From Ensifer sp. USDA 6670 (GTDB lineage Bacteria > Pseudomonadota > Alphaproteobacteria > Rhizobiales > Rhizobiaceae), in the NCBI GenBank assembly GCA_000421085.1, contig ATWE01000025.1:1-58405 (forward strand): a stretch of DNA of 58,405 nucleotides, read 5' to 3'. The notes under the pieces are model-generated. The model ran no database searches, was not told where the DNA came from, and was given only the letters and a program-made list of their open reading frames with translations. A program made the translations under genes and the position numbers. Positions 35,889-45,141 of this stretch are shown piece after piece; position 1 is the first letter of the stretch; each line of letters starts with the position of its first letter.

Positions 35889-36571
35889 CCGATGTTGCGC
35901 TCCACTCATCCATCCGATGACTCTCATAAAGCGGCGGGCGGATTTAGCGAGTTCCAAAAGTTGGAACATAAGATGAAAAATATTGTCGAAACTAGACTCT
36001 TAGCGGTTGAAAGGGATCAGAACCTGCCTTGCATGACATGTTGGACGGCCCTTTCAGCGACTGTGTCGCGAGAAAAAGCCATTTCCGAAATACCTGCGGT
36101 TTTGATGGTGTCCGATTTCCACGGCGCGGTCGGTAGGAATTGGTGCCCTTATGGTATGAATGGCGCGGTTCGCTTCCGTTCCCTCTCTGCGTCCGTTGAG
36201 GCGGGAGTGACGGCCTTACTGGACAAATTGGCCAGTCTGTCACGATCAGGGCAAGGGCCGGATTCCATGGTGATCGGCTTCAAGCCCGATTGAGCGCAAA
36301 CCGCTACCGGACTGCTGCTCGCCGGCCTTGCCTCCTCGGCCGATATCGAGGAGCGCTACGTTCAAAAACATTTAGGCACGCTTCCGCTGAGTTGACGCGC
36401 AAACATCAGAGGCGGCGCGACCGCTTCCACAGCAATCTCACCAAGGGTCTGGGCGCTAAGGCCCCTTCCCCTACCTGGTGGCGCGAGACGCACTCCGCGC
36501 CTTCGCGAAGAAGAAGGGCATACTCGTGAAATCTCCCGCGGTTCTGCCGTGGATGATCAAAGCGAAGTCCG
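35889..36571. other. Region without a clear gene
   Basis: Short frames are present but none matches a family I know. One plus-strand frame (to 36292) ends ALLDKLASLSRSGQGPDSMVIGF. Another (about 36450-36612) ends LRAFAKKKGILVKSPAVLPW and then AKSGGGRISPSASAFR. They look like tails of disrupted genes. No RNA gene or mobile element end was recognised. Confidence 0.35.
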
Positions 36572-36952
36572 GTGGCGGTCGAATCTCGCCGTCCGCCTCC
36601 GCTTTCCGCTGAGGATGCTGGACTTTCACAGCTAATTCTTTCGACTGTGCACTCCAACGCAATCAGCACCGAAAAGGCCCGTCAGTTGGTTGAAGAAGCT
36701 GCTCGAAAGAGAGCCGCAAAGGCAAGGTACGAAACAATGACATCCATCTTGTCTCTAGCTAACTCTATTATCAGCCGCGCGGCAGGAATGACAGGCGGAC
36801 GACCCGCGTCCGGTGGCACTACCAACTCAGCTCCCGTGACGCCGGAAGAGCAGAAAATCACCCGTGATTACGAACACATTCGAGATCACGATACGGTTAT
36901 TCTGCGGCCCGGCAGTGGAGCAGCCGCCACTGAAGACACCTCCGATAATTAA
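36572..36952 (+). CDS. Hypothetical protein
   Basis: A 126-codon frame starting at a GTG. It contains a helical segment (NAISTEKARQLVEEAARKRAAKARYETMTS) and a low-complexity Gly/Ala/Thr-rich tail (MTGGRPASGGTTNSAP) ending in acidic residues. No family resemblance and no good ribosome site. The true start could be one of the later ATGs. It may be a real small protein or a remnant. Confidence 0.35.
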   Translation: MAVESRRPPPLSAEDAGLSQLILSTVHSNAISTEKARQLVEEAARKRAAKARYETMTSILSLANSIISRAAGMTGGRPASGGTTNSAPVTPEEQKITRDYEHIRDHDTVILRPGSGAAATEDTSDN

Positions 36953-37254
36953 CTGGCCCACTCCTGATCCCTTGCCAGTGGGACGCGCGGGCTAGACGCA
37001 TCCTCCCCCCCATCGAGGTTCTCTAAAAGCAAAGTCCTACGCCTTGATCGGAATAGAACCCTCGGCCCTAGCCAGTCTTAGGGCCGCGCGGCCGATTTTT
37101 GGTTGCATGCCGGTCGCCAAGCCGCGATCGCTTTAATGGGGCGCCCGCCCGCGGTGTGTCTGCGTTCCGGATTGTAACACCACGACGATCAATTGAGGCG
37201 TAGATTTCTTCACCAAATGGTGCTATCTGCAACACCAAAGTGAGAAACCAAACG
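36953..37254. other. Intergenic region upstream of vapBC
   Basis: About 300 bases with no gene. It must contain the vapBC promoter; toxin-antitoxin operons are normally autorepressed here, but I cannot point to a clear palindrome. Confidence 0.4.
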
Positions 37255-37455
37255 ATGCGATCGACTATCAACCTCGACGACACTCTCATGGAAAGGGCCA
37301 AGTCCCTAACCGGCACAAAGGAAACCGCCGCTCTGGTGCGCCAAGCATTAGAGACGCTTGTTCGGGTGGAGTCAGGAAAACGCCTCATCGCGCTCGGAGG
37401 AACGATGCCGGACGCGGAGGCCGCTCCACGCCGCCGGAGCGCAGCTGCCAAGTGA
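37255..37455 (+). CDS. vapB: VapB-type antitoxin
   Basis: 66 residues from the ATG at 37255 (the upstream in-frame ATG at 37240 is less likely). The pattern MRSTINLDDTLMERAKSLTGTKETAALVRQALETLVRVESGKRLIALGGTMPD is that of VapB antitoxins with an RHH-like N-terminus and an unstructured C-terminal tail that covers the toxin. It overlaps the toxin start by 4 bases. It should bind and neutralise VapC and repress the operon. Confidence 0.85.
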   Translation: MRSTINLDDTLMERAKSLTGTKETAALVRQALETLVRVESGKRLIALGGTMPDAEAAPRRRSAAAK

Positions 37456-37835
37456 TTCTTGCCGACACTTCAATCTGGATTGATCATTTCCGGCATACCA
37501 ATGCCGAGCTGCGTACGATTATTGAAGAAGATCGTCTCCTCTGCCATCCGGCCGTGATCGGAGAGCTCGCACTTGGCAGCCTTCGCGACCGCACCAGCGT
37601 GATAGCATTCCTGACGGCTCAGCGCGAAGCGCTCGTCGCAACGCACGACGAAGTCATGATGATGATAGATCGCCACGCTATTTTTAGCATGGGCATTGGC
37701 TACACGGATGCCCATTTGCTGGCTTCGGTTCTCCTCGATCAGCGAGTGGTTTTGTGGACCAGAGACAAGCGTTTGCGGGCAGCGGCAGAAAAGGCTGCGG
37801 CGTCGCTGCACACCCCTGCTCATGCGCGGAACTAA
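37452..37835 (+). CDS. vapC: VapC-type PIN domain ribonuclease toxin
   Basis: 127 residues from a GTG in the GTGA overlap with the antitoxin stop. The PIN acids are in place: Asp5 (LADTSIWID), Glu38 (GELALG), Asp86 (YTDAHLLAS) and Asp105 (TRDKRL). Such toxins cleave RNA, often initiator tRNA or rRNA. The intact active site means the pair could be functional. Confidence 0.88.
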   Translation: MILADTSIWIDHFRHTNAELRTIIEEDRLLCHPAVIGELALGSLRDRTSVIAFLTAQREALVATHDEVMMMIDRHAIFSMGIGYTDAHLLASVLLDQRVVLWTRDKRLRAAAEKAAASLHTPAHARN

Positions 37836-38375
37836 GCACTGAATGGCCATGGCCGTTGCTCTGGCTGCTTGAGCGGTGGAGCCAACAGGGTGCAAAGTTC
37901 CGGACGATACATTCTGCGAGCTTTTTGGCCCGGAAGTTGAACATTTCGGCAACAAGCCGTCGACAGGCTAGATCTCCTTTCAACAAGATCGACACGTGAG
38001 GCTGACTTGCGGATCAGGAGGTCACGAAATTCTTTGTTCCCCCGCCTGGCTGAACTGCGTCGTGCAAAGGCTCAGATTAAGATCCGGCCCCCGACCAGAA
38101 GCGGAAACAAAAAGCGGAGAACAGCAATCAGAAGCGGCGACGATCGCGATTTCGAAAATCGGCTGAATCGGCACGCACGGCCAAGCGCGCATTCATCTGT
38201 TCAACGATGAGCGTCAAGCAGTCGGGCCCTTCCTCTTCTTGGCTCGCCAGAAGCGGGCCCGCGGCTACAGGCCACAATCGCTCTCTTGAGCTTCGAAGTC
38301 TCCAGGCATATTTCGGAGAATGCCGCATGGCTGTGCCGCCATTCGCACGAAATAGGGAGGTGAAGGGATCGACCG
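37836..38375. other. Gene-poor region with a dispersed repeat
   Basis: About 540 bases with no convincing coding sequence. It carries copy B of the 24-base repeat at 37898. Small frames on both strands lack family resemblance. Confidence 0.4.
37898..37921 (+). repeat. Dispersed 24-bp repeat, copy B
   Basis: TTCCGGACGATACATT followed by CTGCGAGC: identical to copy C at 45468 except for two bases. It lies 63 bases after the vapC stop. Confidence 0.6.
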
Positions 38376-38639
38376 ATGAGCCTGACAACCGAATTCATTG
38401 CAGAGCTGATCAGGGCGGCTAACGAGGTCGACCACTTGTCGCACTATGAAATATGCAGGCTGCTTGACCGATCCGTCGACGCCATTCGCGACATGCGCGA
38501 TCAGGCCGGCATCGCAGCACTGCGTAGTGCTCGGGACGTTGTCATCGATCTCCGGATATCGTCGGAGCGAGTTCGTACCCTTTCCGCCGAGGAGATCCGG
38601 GACGTCCTCTCGATGCCGCCGATGTTATCAGAGCATTGA
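38376..38639 (+). CDS. Small hypothetical protein
   Basis: 87 residues, with a purine-rich GGGAGGTGAAGGG leader before the ATG. It is predicted all-helical (FIAELIRAANEVDHLSHYEICRLLDRSVDAIRDMRDQAGI) and resembles small uncharacterised rhizobial proteins in character, but no function is known. Reading-frame composition is good throughout. Confidence 0.6.
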   Translation: MSLTTEFIAELIRAANEVDHLSHYEICRLLDRSVDAIRDMRDQAGIAALRSARDVVIDLRISSERVRTLSAEEIRDVLSMPPMLSEH

Positions 38640-38776
38640 AAATCACATTGGAACGGTCCGTTTAGGCGGGGCGACTGCCCGCGCCCATGTTACCGGCGTG
38701 CCGCGCCGCCGTGCCTAGGTGGTGTCCTGATCGTTCCCAGTGACCGCGCTTTGCCCCACAGGGGACTTTCGTTAGA

Positions 38777-39172
38777 TCAGCACTTCGTTGCAACCGTCCC
38801 CCAGCCCTCATATCGGATATTGAAACGCGTTTCGATTATCAACGCATCCATAGTCAGGCGATCAATTGTGGAAGGCAGGGCATCCGACTGCACCGATAAG
38901 TCAATGGCTGTTTCGCCGCCCGGCATTTGCACGACCTGGATGACAGTGAAGCCGAGGTGAGCAGATCTTGCAGAAAGCTCTGCTATTCCTGACGTAGAAC
39001 CAACGAAGCGAAGGTCGATTGAGCGAACTGCAGAAGCGCAATCCCCGTTACGGTGCAAGCTAGAGAGCACATCAGCGTCAGCCGCTCGCTCGGCCTTCAG
39101 TCGAGCCTCATCCACCCCGACAAGGTCGAGAACTGTCGCCATCAATACACCGAACAGAATACCTTGAAGCAT
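38777..39172 (-). CDS. RraB-like (RNase E inhibitor) domain protein with N-terminal membrane segment
   Basis: 131 residues. A hydrophobic N-terminus (MLQGILFGVLMATVLDLVG) could be a membrane anchor or signal. The rest has the RraB layout: an N-terminal acidic helix, LHRNGDCASAVRSIDLRFVG, then AHLGFTVIQVV, an Asp-rich strand and the closing RYEGWGTVATK, comparable to the YDGWE ending of RraB. RraB binds RNase E and modulates its activity. The anchored arrangement is unusual for the family. No ribosome site is obvious upstream. Confidence 0.6.
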   Translation of the reverse strand: MLQGILFGVLMATVLDLVGVDEARLKAERAADADVLSSLHRNGDCASAVRSIDLRFVGSTSGIAELSARSAHLGFTVIQVVQMPGGETAIDLSVQSDALPSTIDRLTMDALIIETRFNIRYEGWGTVATKC

Positions 39173-39740
39173 TCGTTTCAGTAGAGCGCTTTGAGTGTCG
39201 GTGCAACGCCGAGGTATCCAGCCGCCGGCTGGTCTCTTTGGAGAAGATCCACCCGTTTCCCTGTTCGCCGTTCCAAGGGCGCCAACGAGCCATCCGACGG
39301 ACTAGGCCAATCGGGTTCTATACCGAAAGCCGCCCCTTGAAGCACGAGGTCAGGGTCCCCCACCGCTGCTGCAGACGGTGCTGAGATTCGAGAGATCCGC
39401 AAACAGCCGATCCTCGTGATCAGCAACATCCCGGGGTCCCACACCGCCACACATTACCCGTTAGTGGGGTTCGCGTCCGCCAAAGAGTATCCCACCCGGC
39501 ACGGGTCGAACGTTCCAGCGGATTACATAGCCTTTATCAACCAAAGACGAGCTCATTCTGTCGGCACAGGGCGTCTGGCGCGTTTCGCCATCAGATATTG
39601 GCGGACGGAATCGCTCGCAAACTTGACAGTCGTCCTCGAAGCAAAATGTTGGTGGCGAACCCTCCGAACGAGTGACACCCTCTTCACTCGAGCTGAGTTA
39701 CACGCCAGAATTGAGCTCTAATGGTTCGATCGAGGGATCT
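39173..39740. other. Region without a recognisable gene
   Basis: About 570 bases. Frames on both strands are short and unlike known families. Nothing that could be called an RNA, repeat or operator was found. Confidence 0.35.
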
Positions 39741-40175
39741 ATGCCACGACGTGCCAGGCCTTCCACAGGCCGGGGAATTCCTGCAGAAATGCGCAAACGC
39801 ATGCTCAAGCGCTCGATGGAGGAGCTGCAGCAGCTTGCGTCGAAACTGTTCGGTATCGTTTCGACGATGCCCCCCAGGACCTCTTGGGTTATACTCCCAG
39901 CGTACGCTGTCCGCGATGTTCGCATGCAGGATGCCGAAGGCGCCGCAGCGTGGTCCCAACGCATCGACAGTGACCATTTTCTACTCGAATACGTCCATGG
40001 AATCCTAGCGTGGTCTTCCGCTCCCCAGGATCCGGTGTTCGACGAGGCGAAGGCCGCGGCCGTGCAAGGCGAAGGCTCACCTTGGGCGACAACTTCGGCG
40101 TCAGCAACGCGTCGCGAGTGGCGATCGCCAGTAGTTCCTCCGATAGGCTGCTCCACCCATTACCGCTGTCTGTGA
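39741..40175 (+). CDS. Hypothetical protein
   Basis: 144 codons from an ATG with GAGGG just upstream. The middle (ASKLFGIVSTMPPRTSWVILPAYAVRDVRMQDAEGAAAWSQRIDSDHFLLEYVHG) looks like a folded domain, and the C-terminal part is basic. No family match that I can name. The part after 40090 changes character, so the 3' end may be frameshifted. Confidence 0.35.
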   Translation: MPRRARPSTGRGIPAEMRKRMLKRSMEELQQLASKLFGIVSTMPPRTSWVILPAYAVRDVRMQDAEGAAAWSQRIDSDHFLLEYVHGILAWSSAPQDPVFDEAKAAAVQGEGSPWATTSASATRREWRSPVVPPIGCSTHYRCL

Positions 40176-40307
40176 CTGGCGTTCGCTCGGCAGCTACTCA
40201 CCGGAACTATTGCTGGCGAGCTCGGGTTTTCTAGAGATCCAACTTCGAGCCTCTATCGCCACGGAAGGGCTGCCACTCCGCGGCGCCTAAACTGAAGGAC
40301 GAGTCCT
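40176..40307. other. Short intergenic region
   Basis: Contains the ribosome site (AAGGACGAG) for the secreted protein gene at 40308; nothing else noticed. Confidence 0.4.
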
Positions 40308-40595
40308 ATGAGGTACAAACTGACCAGAGATTTCGTCGCCGCCCCATTACTTGCAATCGCCGCCCTGTTCACAACTTCAGCACTCTCCAACGACCCCGGA
40401 ACTGGCGCGCAGAATGAGCGTTGCCGCGTCGCTCCGGGTGCGGGCGCCAATCGGGGGACACTCACAGAAAAGCTTGATGATTGCGACGGAGTTCTGAAGC
40501 CGCCAACAGTCGGCGACACCGAAATGGTCGAGCCCGCTCCTGACGTCGGTAGAACGCCCGTGATCCCTCCAGACGAGTTGCCAGAACAACAGTAA
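40308..40595 (+). CDS. Small secreted hypothetical protein
   Basis: 95 residues with an N-terminal signal peptide (FVAAPLLAIAALFTTSALS, about 9-27). The mature part is short, acidic, Pro/Thr-rich and has two Cys (ERCR, DDCD). An AAGGACGAG site precedes the ATG. The type is common in rhizobia; function unknown. Confidence 0.6.
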   Translation: MRYKLTRDFVAAPLLAIAALFTTSALSNDPGTGAQNERCRVAPGAGANRGTLTEKLDDCDGVLKPPTVGDTEMVEPAPDVGRTPVIPPDELPEQQ

Positions 40596-40824
40596 CGGTC
40601 CGAAGCCCAGTAGGCTGTGGCCAACCTCATCTGCCGACTTGCTAGTGGTTTCGCTCGCCTGCATGCGCTGAGCAGCTCCAGCTTTGGTCCTCATCAATCT
40701 GCATAGAACAAATAGAAAAGGCTTTTGCTGCGTGTAGAAGCGCCACGCCTCCCACAAAGGTCTTCGCGAAGTTCAGGACAACGCCGCGATGTTTGATATG
40801 ACCGTTCCGGCCGGAGGCTGTTGA

Positions 40825-41208
40825 TCATCGCGATCGATCAAGGTCAGCATGATCAAGTCCGAAGTGGTCGAGCACCAGTTGGAGATTGCGGCGGTTGGAC
40901 TTGAAATAGACGTCGAAGACGTCGCCGACCACCGGGACGCTCCCCGCGACGGTGTCGAACCCTACATTGATCAGCATCTTGAGAAGCTTGTCGTTCGGCA
41001 CGCCGAGACGGCGCGCCTCGTTGACGATGAAGAGGCTGACCGCCGCAGCGCCGAAATCGCCGATGCCGGGGATCAAGCCGAGCACGGAGTCCGCGCCGAG
41101 CGAGACGCGGGTGCCGGGAATTCGGAGCGCCGTGTCCATAAGCCGGGCCAGGCCCCGTATACGCCGGAGGCGCGCGAGTTGCTCAATCGGTATTGTCTGC
41201 TTTTTCAT
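40825..41208 (-). CDS. DUF4112 domain protein
   Basis: 127 residues. The sequence LRRIRGLARLMDTALRIPGT, then GADSVLGLIPGIGDFGAAAVSLFIVNEARRLGVP and GFDTVAGSVPVVGDVFDVYFKSNRRNLQLV is the DUF4112 signature. Two hydrophobic hairpins flank PVVGDVFD, suggesting a small membrane protein. Function unknown. A ligD-type pseudogene lies just upstream. Confidence 0.88.
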   Translation of the reverse strand: MKKQTIPIEQLARLRRIRGLARLMDTALRIPGTRVSLGADSVLGLIPGIGDFGAAAVSLFIVNEARRLGVPNDKLLKMLINVGFDTVAGSVPVVGDVFDVYFKSNRRNLQLVLDHFGLDHADLDRSR

Positions 41209-41245
41209 ACTTCTTATGTGGTCCCAACACGCCGCCGTTCAAATG

Positions 41246-42150
41246 TCATGCGGCCGACTTCTGCTTGCCGTGCCGCTTGATCGCCTGCTCAAGCGGACGC
41301 TGCCCATCGCAGTAATCCTCCCAAGCGGTCGTCTTTGCCAAAAGCGCCGGGGCCGTGCGGATGGTGAAGCGCTTCGGATCGAGGTCCGATTTGACCCGCG
41401 TCCAGGTGACCCGCATCGATACGGTAGCACCCGGTCGCGCCCGCGGCGAAAGCGGCGCCACGGGATCGTTGCGAAGATAGTCGAGGAAAATCCACCCTCC
41501 CCTCAGGCTCTTGGTCATCTTGGTGAGATAGAGGTCTGGATTGTCGCGGGCCATTTCCTGGCAGACGTCATGCGCAAAGCCCTTGGCCTCGGCCCAGGTC
41601 AGAGGCTTGCGCTTGTTGACGGCGAGCGGCGTCGCGACATGCAGTCCCTTGCCACCGGTGCTGAGGCCGAGTCGTCCAGTCGGTCGTGCATTTCGCGCCG
41701 CGGCCACCACCGCTGAGAACGGAACATCCGGTCCAGGCTCGAGGTCGAGCACGAGCCGGCCCGCACTTCCGGCTGACCGGGCTCGCAATTCCAGGGATGA
41801 AGTTCGATGCCGCCGATCTGTGCGATGGCGACGACGCCTTCGACGGCATCGACGTGCAGGTACGGTTTCTTGTCGCCGAAGACCTTGACAAGCTCGAGGA
41901 GGTTCGACGTTCCCGACGTGGCGTGCCGCTGGAAAACTGTTCGCCACCGATGCCGTTCGGCGCGCGGATGATCGAACACGGCCGGCCCTTTACATGGTCG
42001 ATGAGCCAGGAACCGGCACCCTCGTGGTAGCGGGCGAGGTCTTCCTTTGTGACAGGGTCGCGATCGCCGGCTTCTGGCCATAGCGGCTTGTCCCTTCAGA
42101 GCCCGCCGACCGTCATTTCTGCGTTCACCCAGATTGCGATGCGGCAGAGA
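41246..42150 (-). pseudogene. ligD: DNA ligase D polymerase-domain gene, frameshifted
   Basis: The LigD primase/polymerase domain is present but in pieces. Upstream codons read [53 protein letters not shown]. The frame then shifts by one base to [40 protein letters not shown]. It shifts again near GQPEVRAG to [24 protein letters not shown] further in-frame stop lies upstream of DKPLWP. The NHEJ polymerase is therefore inactive. Its ligase and nuclease domains are absent, so it was probably a polymerase-only paralogue. The neighbourhood shows no ku gene. Confidence 0.75.
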
Positions 42151-42539
42151 GGTTTTGCCGGTTCAAACAGCGCTCTTTCATAAGCGACACCTGGTCGACG
42201 CATGTCCGCACAAAAAAGTTGCCATCAAAGTCGCCTCCGCGGCTTCGAAGCCATTGGACTGACCGCCTTGAAGGGATTCGAACTTGCGGCCCTCTGTTTC
42301 GTGCTGAAAACCTCTGAGATGTAACGAAATTCAGAAGATGGTTTGCGACCGGCGCTGCTTTTCCGTAATGCGCTACTGCGATTTTTATCAGCCGGCGCTA
42401 GCCGTTCCTCGTCAAGCCTTGAAATCTGCGCCAAAGCGGAAATCCGATTCCGGTCCGCAAGGGGCCAGCGGTCGTTAAGACGGTCGACTACCAGTGAGCC
42501 TGACCGCCAACAATAGAGGCGCGACTGACAGCCGGAACG
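42151..42539. other. Region between the ligD pseudogene and a LysR gene
   Basis: About 390 bases without a gene. Positions 42266-42290 resemble a tRNA T-arm in reverse orientation (GGATTCGAAC), but the full cloverleaf is missing. Nothing else noticed. Confidence 0.35.
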
Positions 42540-43436
42540 CTAGGATGCCATCTGCGCGCGCAGGCGGGGGCCGATCCAGTCAAGGAAGCACCGCACCTTC
42601 AGCGGCAGGGGATCGGCTGGTCCATGGACAACGTTCACCGGCAGCGGTTCCGGTGCGAATTCCGTCAGCAATTCCTGCAGCGCGCCGGAGCGCAACTGGT
42701 CGGAGATCTGGTAAGACAGCACGCGGATAATGCCGATGCCGGCCAGTGCAGCCTGAATGGCAGCCTCTGTCGTATTGACCGCGAGTTTGGGGCGCGGCTC
42801 GACGGCAAAGGCCGTCCCGTCCCGGCGGTAGCGCCATTCCGGCGCGGTCGCGAAGCCCTGGAAACTTATGCCGTCGTGTTGGGCGAGGTCATCCGGCTGA
42901 CGCGGCACTCCTCGGCGGGCGAGATAGTCAGGATTCGCGCAGATCACCCGACGCACGGCGCCCACGCGCGTTGCGATAAGAGCGCTGTCCGCCAGATGCC
43001 CGATCCGCAAGGCCACATCGACGTGCTCATCCGTGAAACTTAACTGCCGATCGACCAGGGTCAGGCGCAGGTTGATATCCGGTTGCTCCTTCAGGAATTC
43101 CAGCGCAATTGGCAGCAGATGGCGCTCGCCGAAGACAATCGGTGCGGTCACGTGCAACCCGCCACGCAACGCACCATGATCGCCGCTGGCCTGCCGCTCT
43201 GCCGCGTCCAGCTCCTCCAGAATGCGACGTGACGCGGAGACGAAGGCGCGCCCCTCCTCCGTCAGGACGAGGCCCCGGCGAGTGCGCAGGACCAAGCGCA
43301 CACCAAGGTGCTTTTCGAGATCGGCGACCTTGCGGCTGACCGTGGCGAGGGGTGCATTCAGCAGCCGCGCCCCGGCAGAGAGGCTGCCGGCGTCGACCAC
43401 CGCTAACAGCACCGACATTGCTTCAAACCGATCCAT
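42540..43436 (-). CDS. LysR family regulator
   Basis: 298 residues from the ATG at 43436 with a GGAAGGA site. The helix-turn-helix is MDRFEAMSVLLAVVDAGSLSAGARLLNAPLATVSRKVADLEKHLG, of the DhcR/YafC-like group. The effector domain follows. It is divergent from the MBL-fold hydrolase gene, with 135 bases between the starts, so it is the likely regulator of that gene. The spacer contains two palindromic GATATC sites 12 bases apart (43480 and 43498). Confidence 0.9.
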   Translation of the reverse strand: MDRFEAMSVLLAVVDAGSLSAGARLLNAPLATVSRKVADLEKHLGVRLVLRTRRGLVLTEEGRAFVSASRRILEELDAAERQASGDHGALRGGLHVTAPIVFGERHLLPIALEFLKEQPDINLRLTLVDRQLSFTDEHVDVALRIGHLADSALIATRVGAVRRVICANPDYLARRGVPRQPDDLAQHDGISFQGFATAPEWRYRRDGTAFAVEPRPKLAVNTTEAAIQAALAGIGIIRVLSYQISDQLRSGALQELLTEFAPEPLPVNVVHGPADPLPLKVRCFLDWIGPRLRAQMAS

Positions 43437-43479
43437 CGAATCCTTCCGGAAATTGAGAGGAAAGTTCCTGAAATGGCAG

Positions 43480-43503
43480 GATATCCCATTGGTTGTGGAT
43501 ATC
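43480..43503. promoter_or_regulatory. Symmetrical repeat between LysR and MBL genes
   Basis: Two GATATC sequences (43480-43485, 43498-43503) flank a 12-base spacer. The layout is compatible with a LysR binding site or promoter region shared by the two divergent genes; the function is not shown. Confidence 0.35.
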
Positions 43504-43571
43504 ATAGCTTTCGTGTCGTCCAGGGGCGCTGCCCGGCTCCCCGCATTGCCGATGATCAGGAGGAAGATCTC

Positions 43572-44558
43572 ATGCCTCAACTTTCACGTCGTGCCTTTGC
43601 AGCCGCTCTTCCACTCGGCCTCCTCGGGGGAAGCCTGCTGGGCGGAGCAACGATCGAAGGCGCGTCCGCCCTTGCCGCGACGCAAGTTACCGCCAAGTCG
43701 CCTGTCAGCGTTACGCCGCTCGCGCAGATCCGCATCGGTCGCTTCACGGTGACGGCCTTGACCGATGGCTATGCCGATATGCCTTACGACTATTTTCCGG
43801 GGCGCACCGGGGCCGAAGTCGAGCAGGCGGCAATTTCGCAGTTTACCGCCCGGCAGACTGGGGTGAGATTCCTCTTCAACCAGTATCTCGTCGAGGATGG
43901 CGAACGCCGGATCCTGATTGACGTAGGTGCAGCGGGCTCTATCGGCCAGACCGGGCAATTGCCGGACGCGCTCAATGCGCTCGGCCTGCGGCGTGACCAG
44001 ATCGACGCGGTGATCGTGACGCATATGCATCAGGATCACATGGGCGGTCTGATTCTCGGAGGGAAGAACAACTTCCCCAAGGCGGAGCTCTACATCGATC
44101 GTCGCGACGTCACCCATTGGACCGATCCGGCCAAGCGCAGCGGCGCACCCGATTATCTGCAGACCAGCTTCAAGATGGCGGAAGAGGTCGTTCGCCTTTA
44201 TCCGAAACTGCAAGCAATTGACGGAGAGCGCGAAATTGTGCCGGGCGTCTCGATTGTCGACCTCACCGGCCATACGCCCGGCCATATCGGCGTCCGGGTC
44301 GAAGATGGCGGACAGAGCCTCATCATGGTTTCCGATATGATCTTTCCCGTCGTCCATCCGGGGGCGACCGATGTTTTCTTCCTGTTCGAGCAGGATCCTA
44401 CAGCGGCCAAAGCGATGCGCGACCGGTTTTTCCCTCGCGCCGCTTCGGAAGGCGCACTCATCGCCGCCACGCACATGCCCTTCCCAGGGCTCGGCCATAT
44501 CGTCGCCGACCGTGGGCAGATGCGCTGGGAGGTGGCGGACTGGGCCTTGCAGGATTGA
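43572..44558 (+). CDS. MBL-fold metallo-hydrolase, Tat-exported
   Basis: 328 residues from the ATG at 43572, preceded by AGGAGGAAG. The N-terminus SRRAFAAALPLGLLGGSL is a twin-arginine-like signal, so the protein is likely periplasmic. The metallo-beta-lactamase metal motif is H-x-H-x-D-H at His151-His156 (THMHQDHMGGL), followed by TGHTPGHIG and SDMIFPV. Substrates in this group include lactones and quorum-sensing molecules, but nothing specific can be inferred. It is divergent from a LysR gene. Confidence 0.88.
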   Translation: MPQLSRRAFAAALPLGLLGGSLLGGATIEGASALAATQVTAKSPVSVTPLAQIRIGRFTVTALTDGYADMPYDYFPGRTGAEVEQAAISQFTARQTGVRFLFNQYLVEDGERRILIDVGAAGSIGQTGQLPDALNALGLRRDQIDAVIVTHMHQDHMGGLILGGKNNFPKAELYIDRRDVTHWTDPAKRSGAPDYLQTSFKMAEEVVRLYPKLQAIDGEREIVPGVSIVDLTGHTPGHIGVRVEDGGQSLIMVSDMIFPVVHPGATDVFFLFEQDPTAAKAMRDRFFPRAASEGALIAATHMPFPGLGHIVADRGQMRWEVADWALQD

Positions 44559-44591
44559 AGTTAGCTCCGGCGGTCTAGAAAGTTAGGAATG

Positions 44592-45078
44592 GTATCGCCA
44601 CAACGCCCTCCCTAGCGGCCGCACAGGAGCACTATGGCAGCGCGGAGCAGTGGGCGCGGATCGGCGCGCGCGCGACGGTTTTATCTTGCCAGTGACTCGG
44701 AGACCGGCTGGCCCTACGTCCAGTGCCGTGGTGGGCCTGCAGGCTTTTCTCACCACGGTTGACGCATCGATGCTGGGCTTTGCGGATTTTCACGGTAACC
44801 GGCAATACATCACGACAGGCAATGTCAGCGCCAATGACCGCGTCTCACTGTTTCTGATGGACTACGCGCACCGGCGGCGCCTGAAAATCTATGGTCACAT
44901 GCGCGTCATCGATGCAGAAGACGATCCGGTGCTGGCGAAAAAGCTGACCGTACCCGACTATCCCGCTCGGGTGGAGCGTCTCGTCCTTATCGCGGTGGAG
45001 GCGTTCGACTGGAACTGCCCGCAGCACATTACGCCGCGCTTCACTCTGGCTGAGCTGGAGCGTTGGCGATTGGAGTAA
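44592..45078 (+). pseudogene. Pyridoxamine 5'-phosphate oxidase-family gene, frameshifted
   Basis: Recognisable segments of a PNPOx-like flavin protein occur in different frames. They are ATTPSLAAAQEHYGSAEQWARIG (about 44595-44670), then RFYLASDSETGWPYVQCRGGPAGF, then the intact C-terminal run DASMLGFADFHGNRQYIT, FLMDYAHRRRLKIYG and AFDWNCPQHITPRF. At least two frameshifts separate them. Only the last part is a continuous reading frame; it would lack the N-terminal half of the flavin site. The gene is therefore probably dead. Confidence 0.75.
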
Positions 45079-45141
45079 CCAGATGTTGTTTTCCCTCGGT
45101 AAAGGCTTTCAGGCCATTGACCAGCCGGATGGTCATGCCCC

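Noticed and set aside
35844..36293. Plus-strand ORF of 149 codons overlapping the cupin start
   Set aside because: Its first part is antisense to the cupin N-terminus; the second half lacks a start, ribosome site and recognisable family.
37470..37955. Minus-strand ORF opposite vapC
   Set aside because: It is antisense to a VapC gene with all four catalytic acids in place.
42266..42290. tRNA-like T-arm sequence (GGATTCGAAC on the plus strand)
   Set aside because: No acceptor, D- or anticodon stem can be built around it and the T-stem pairs poorly; at most a remnant.
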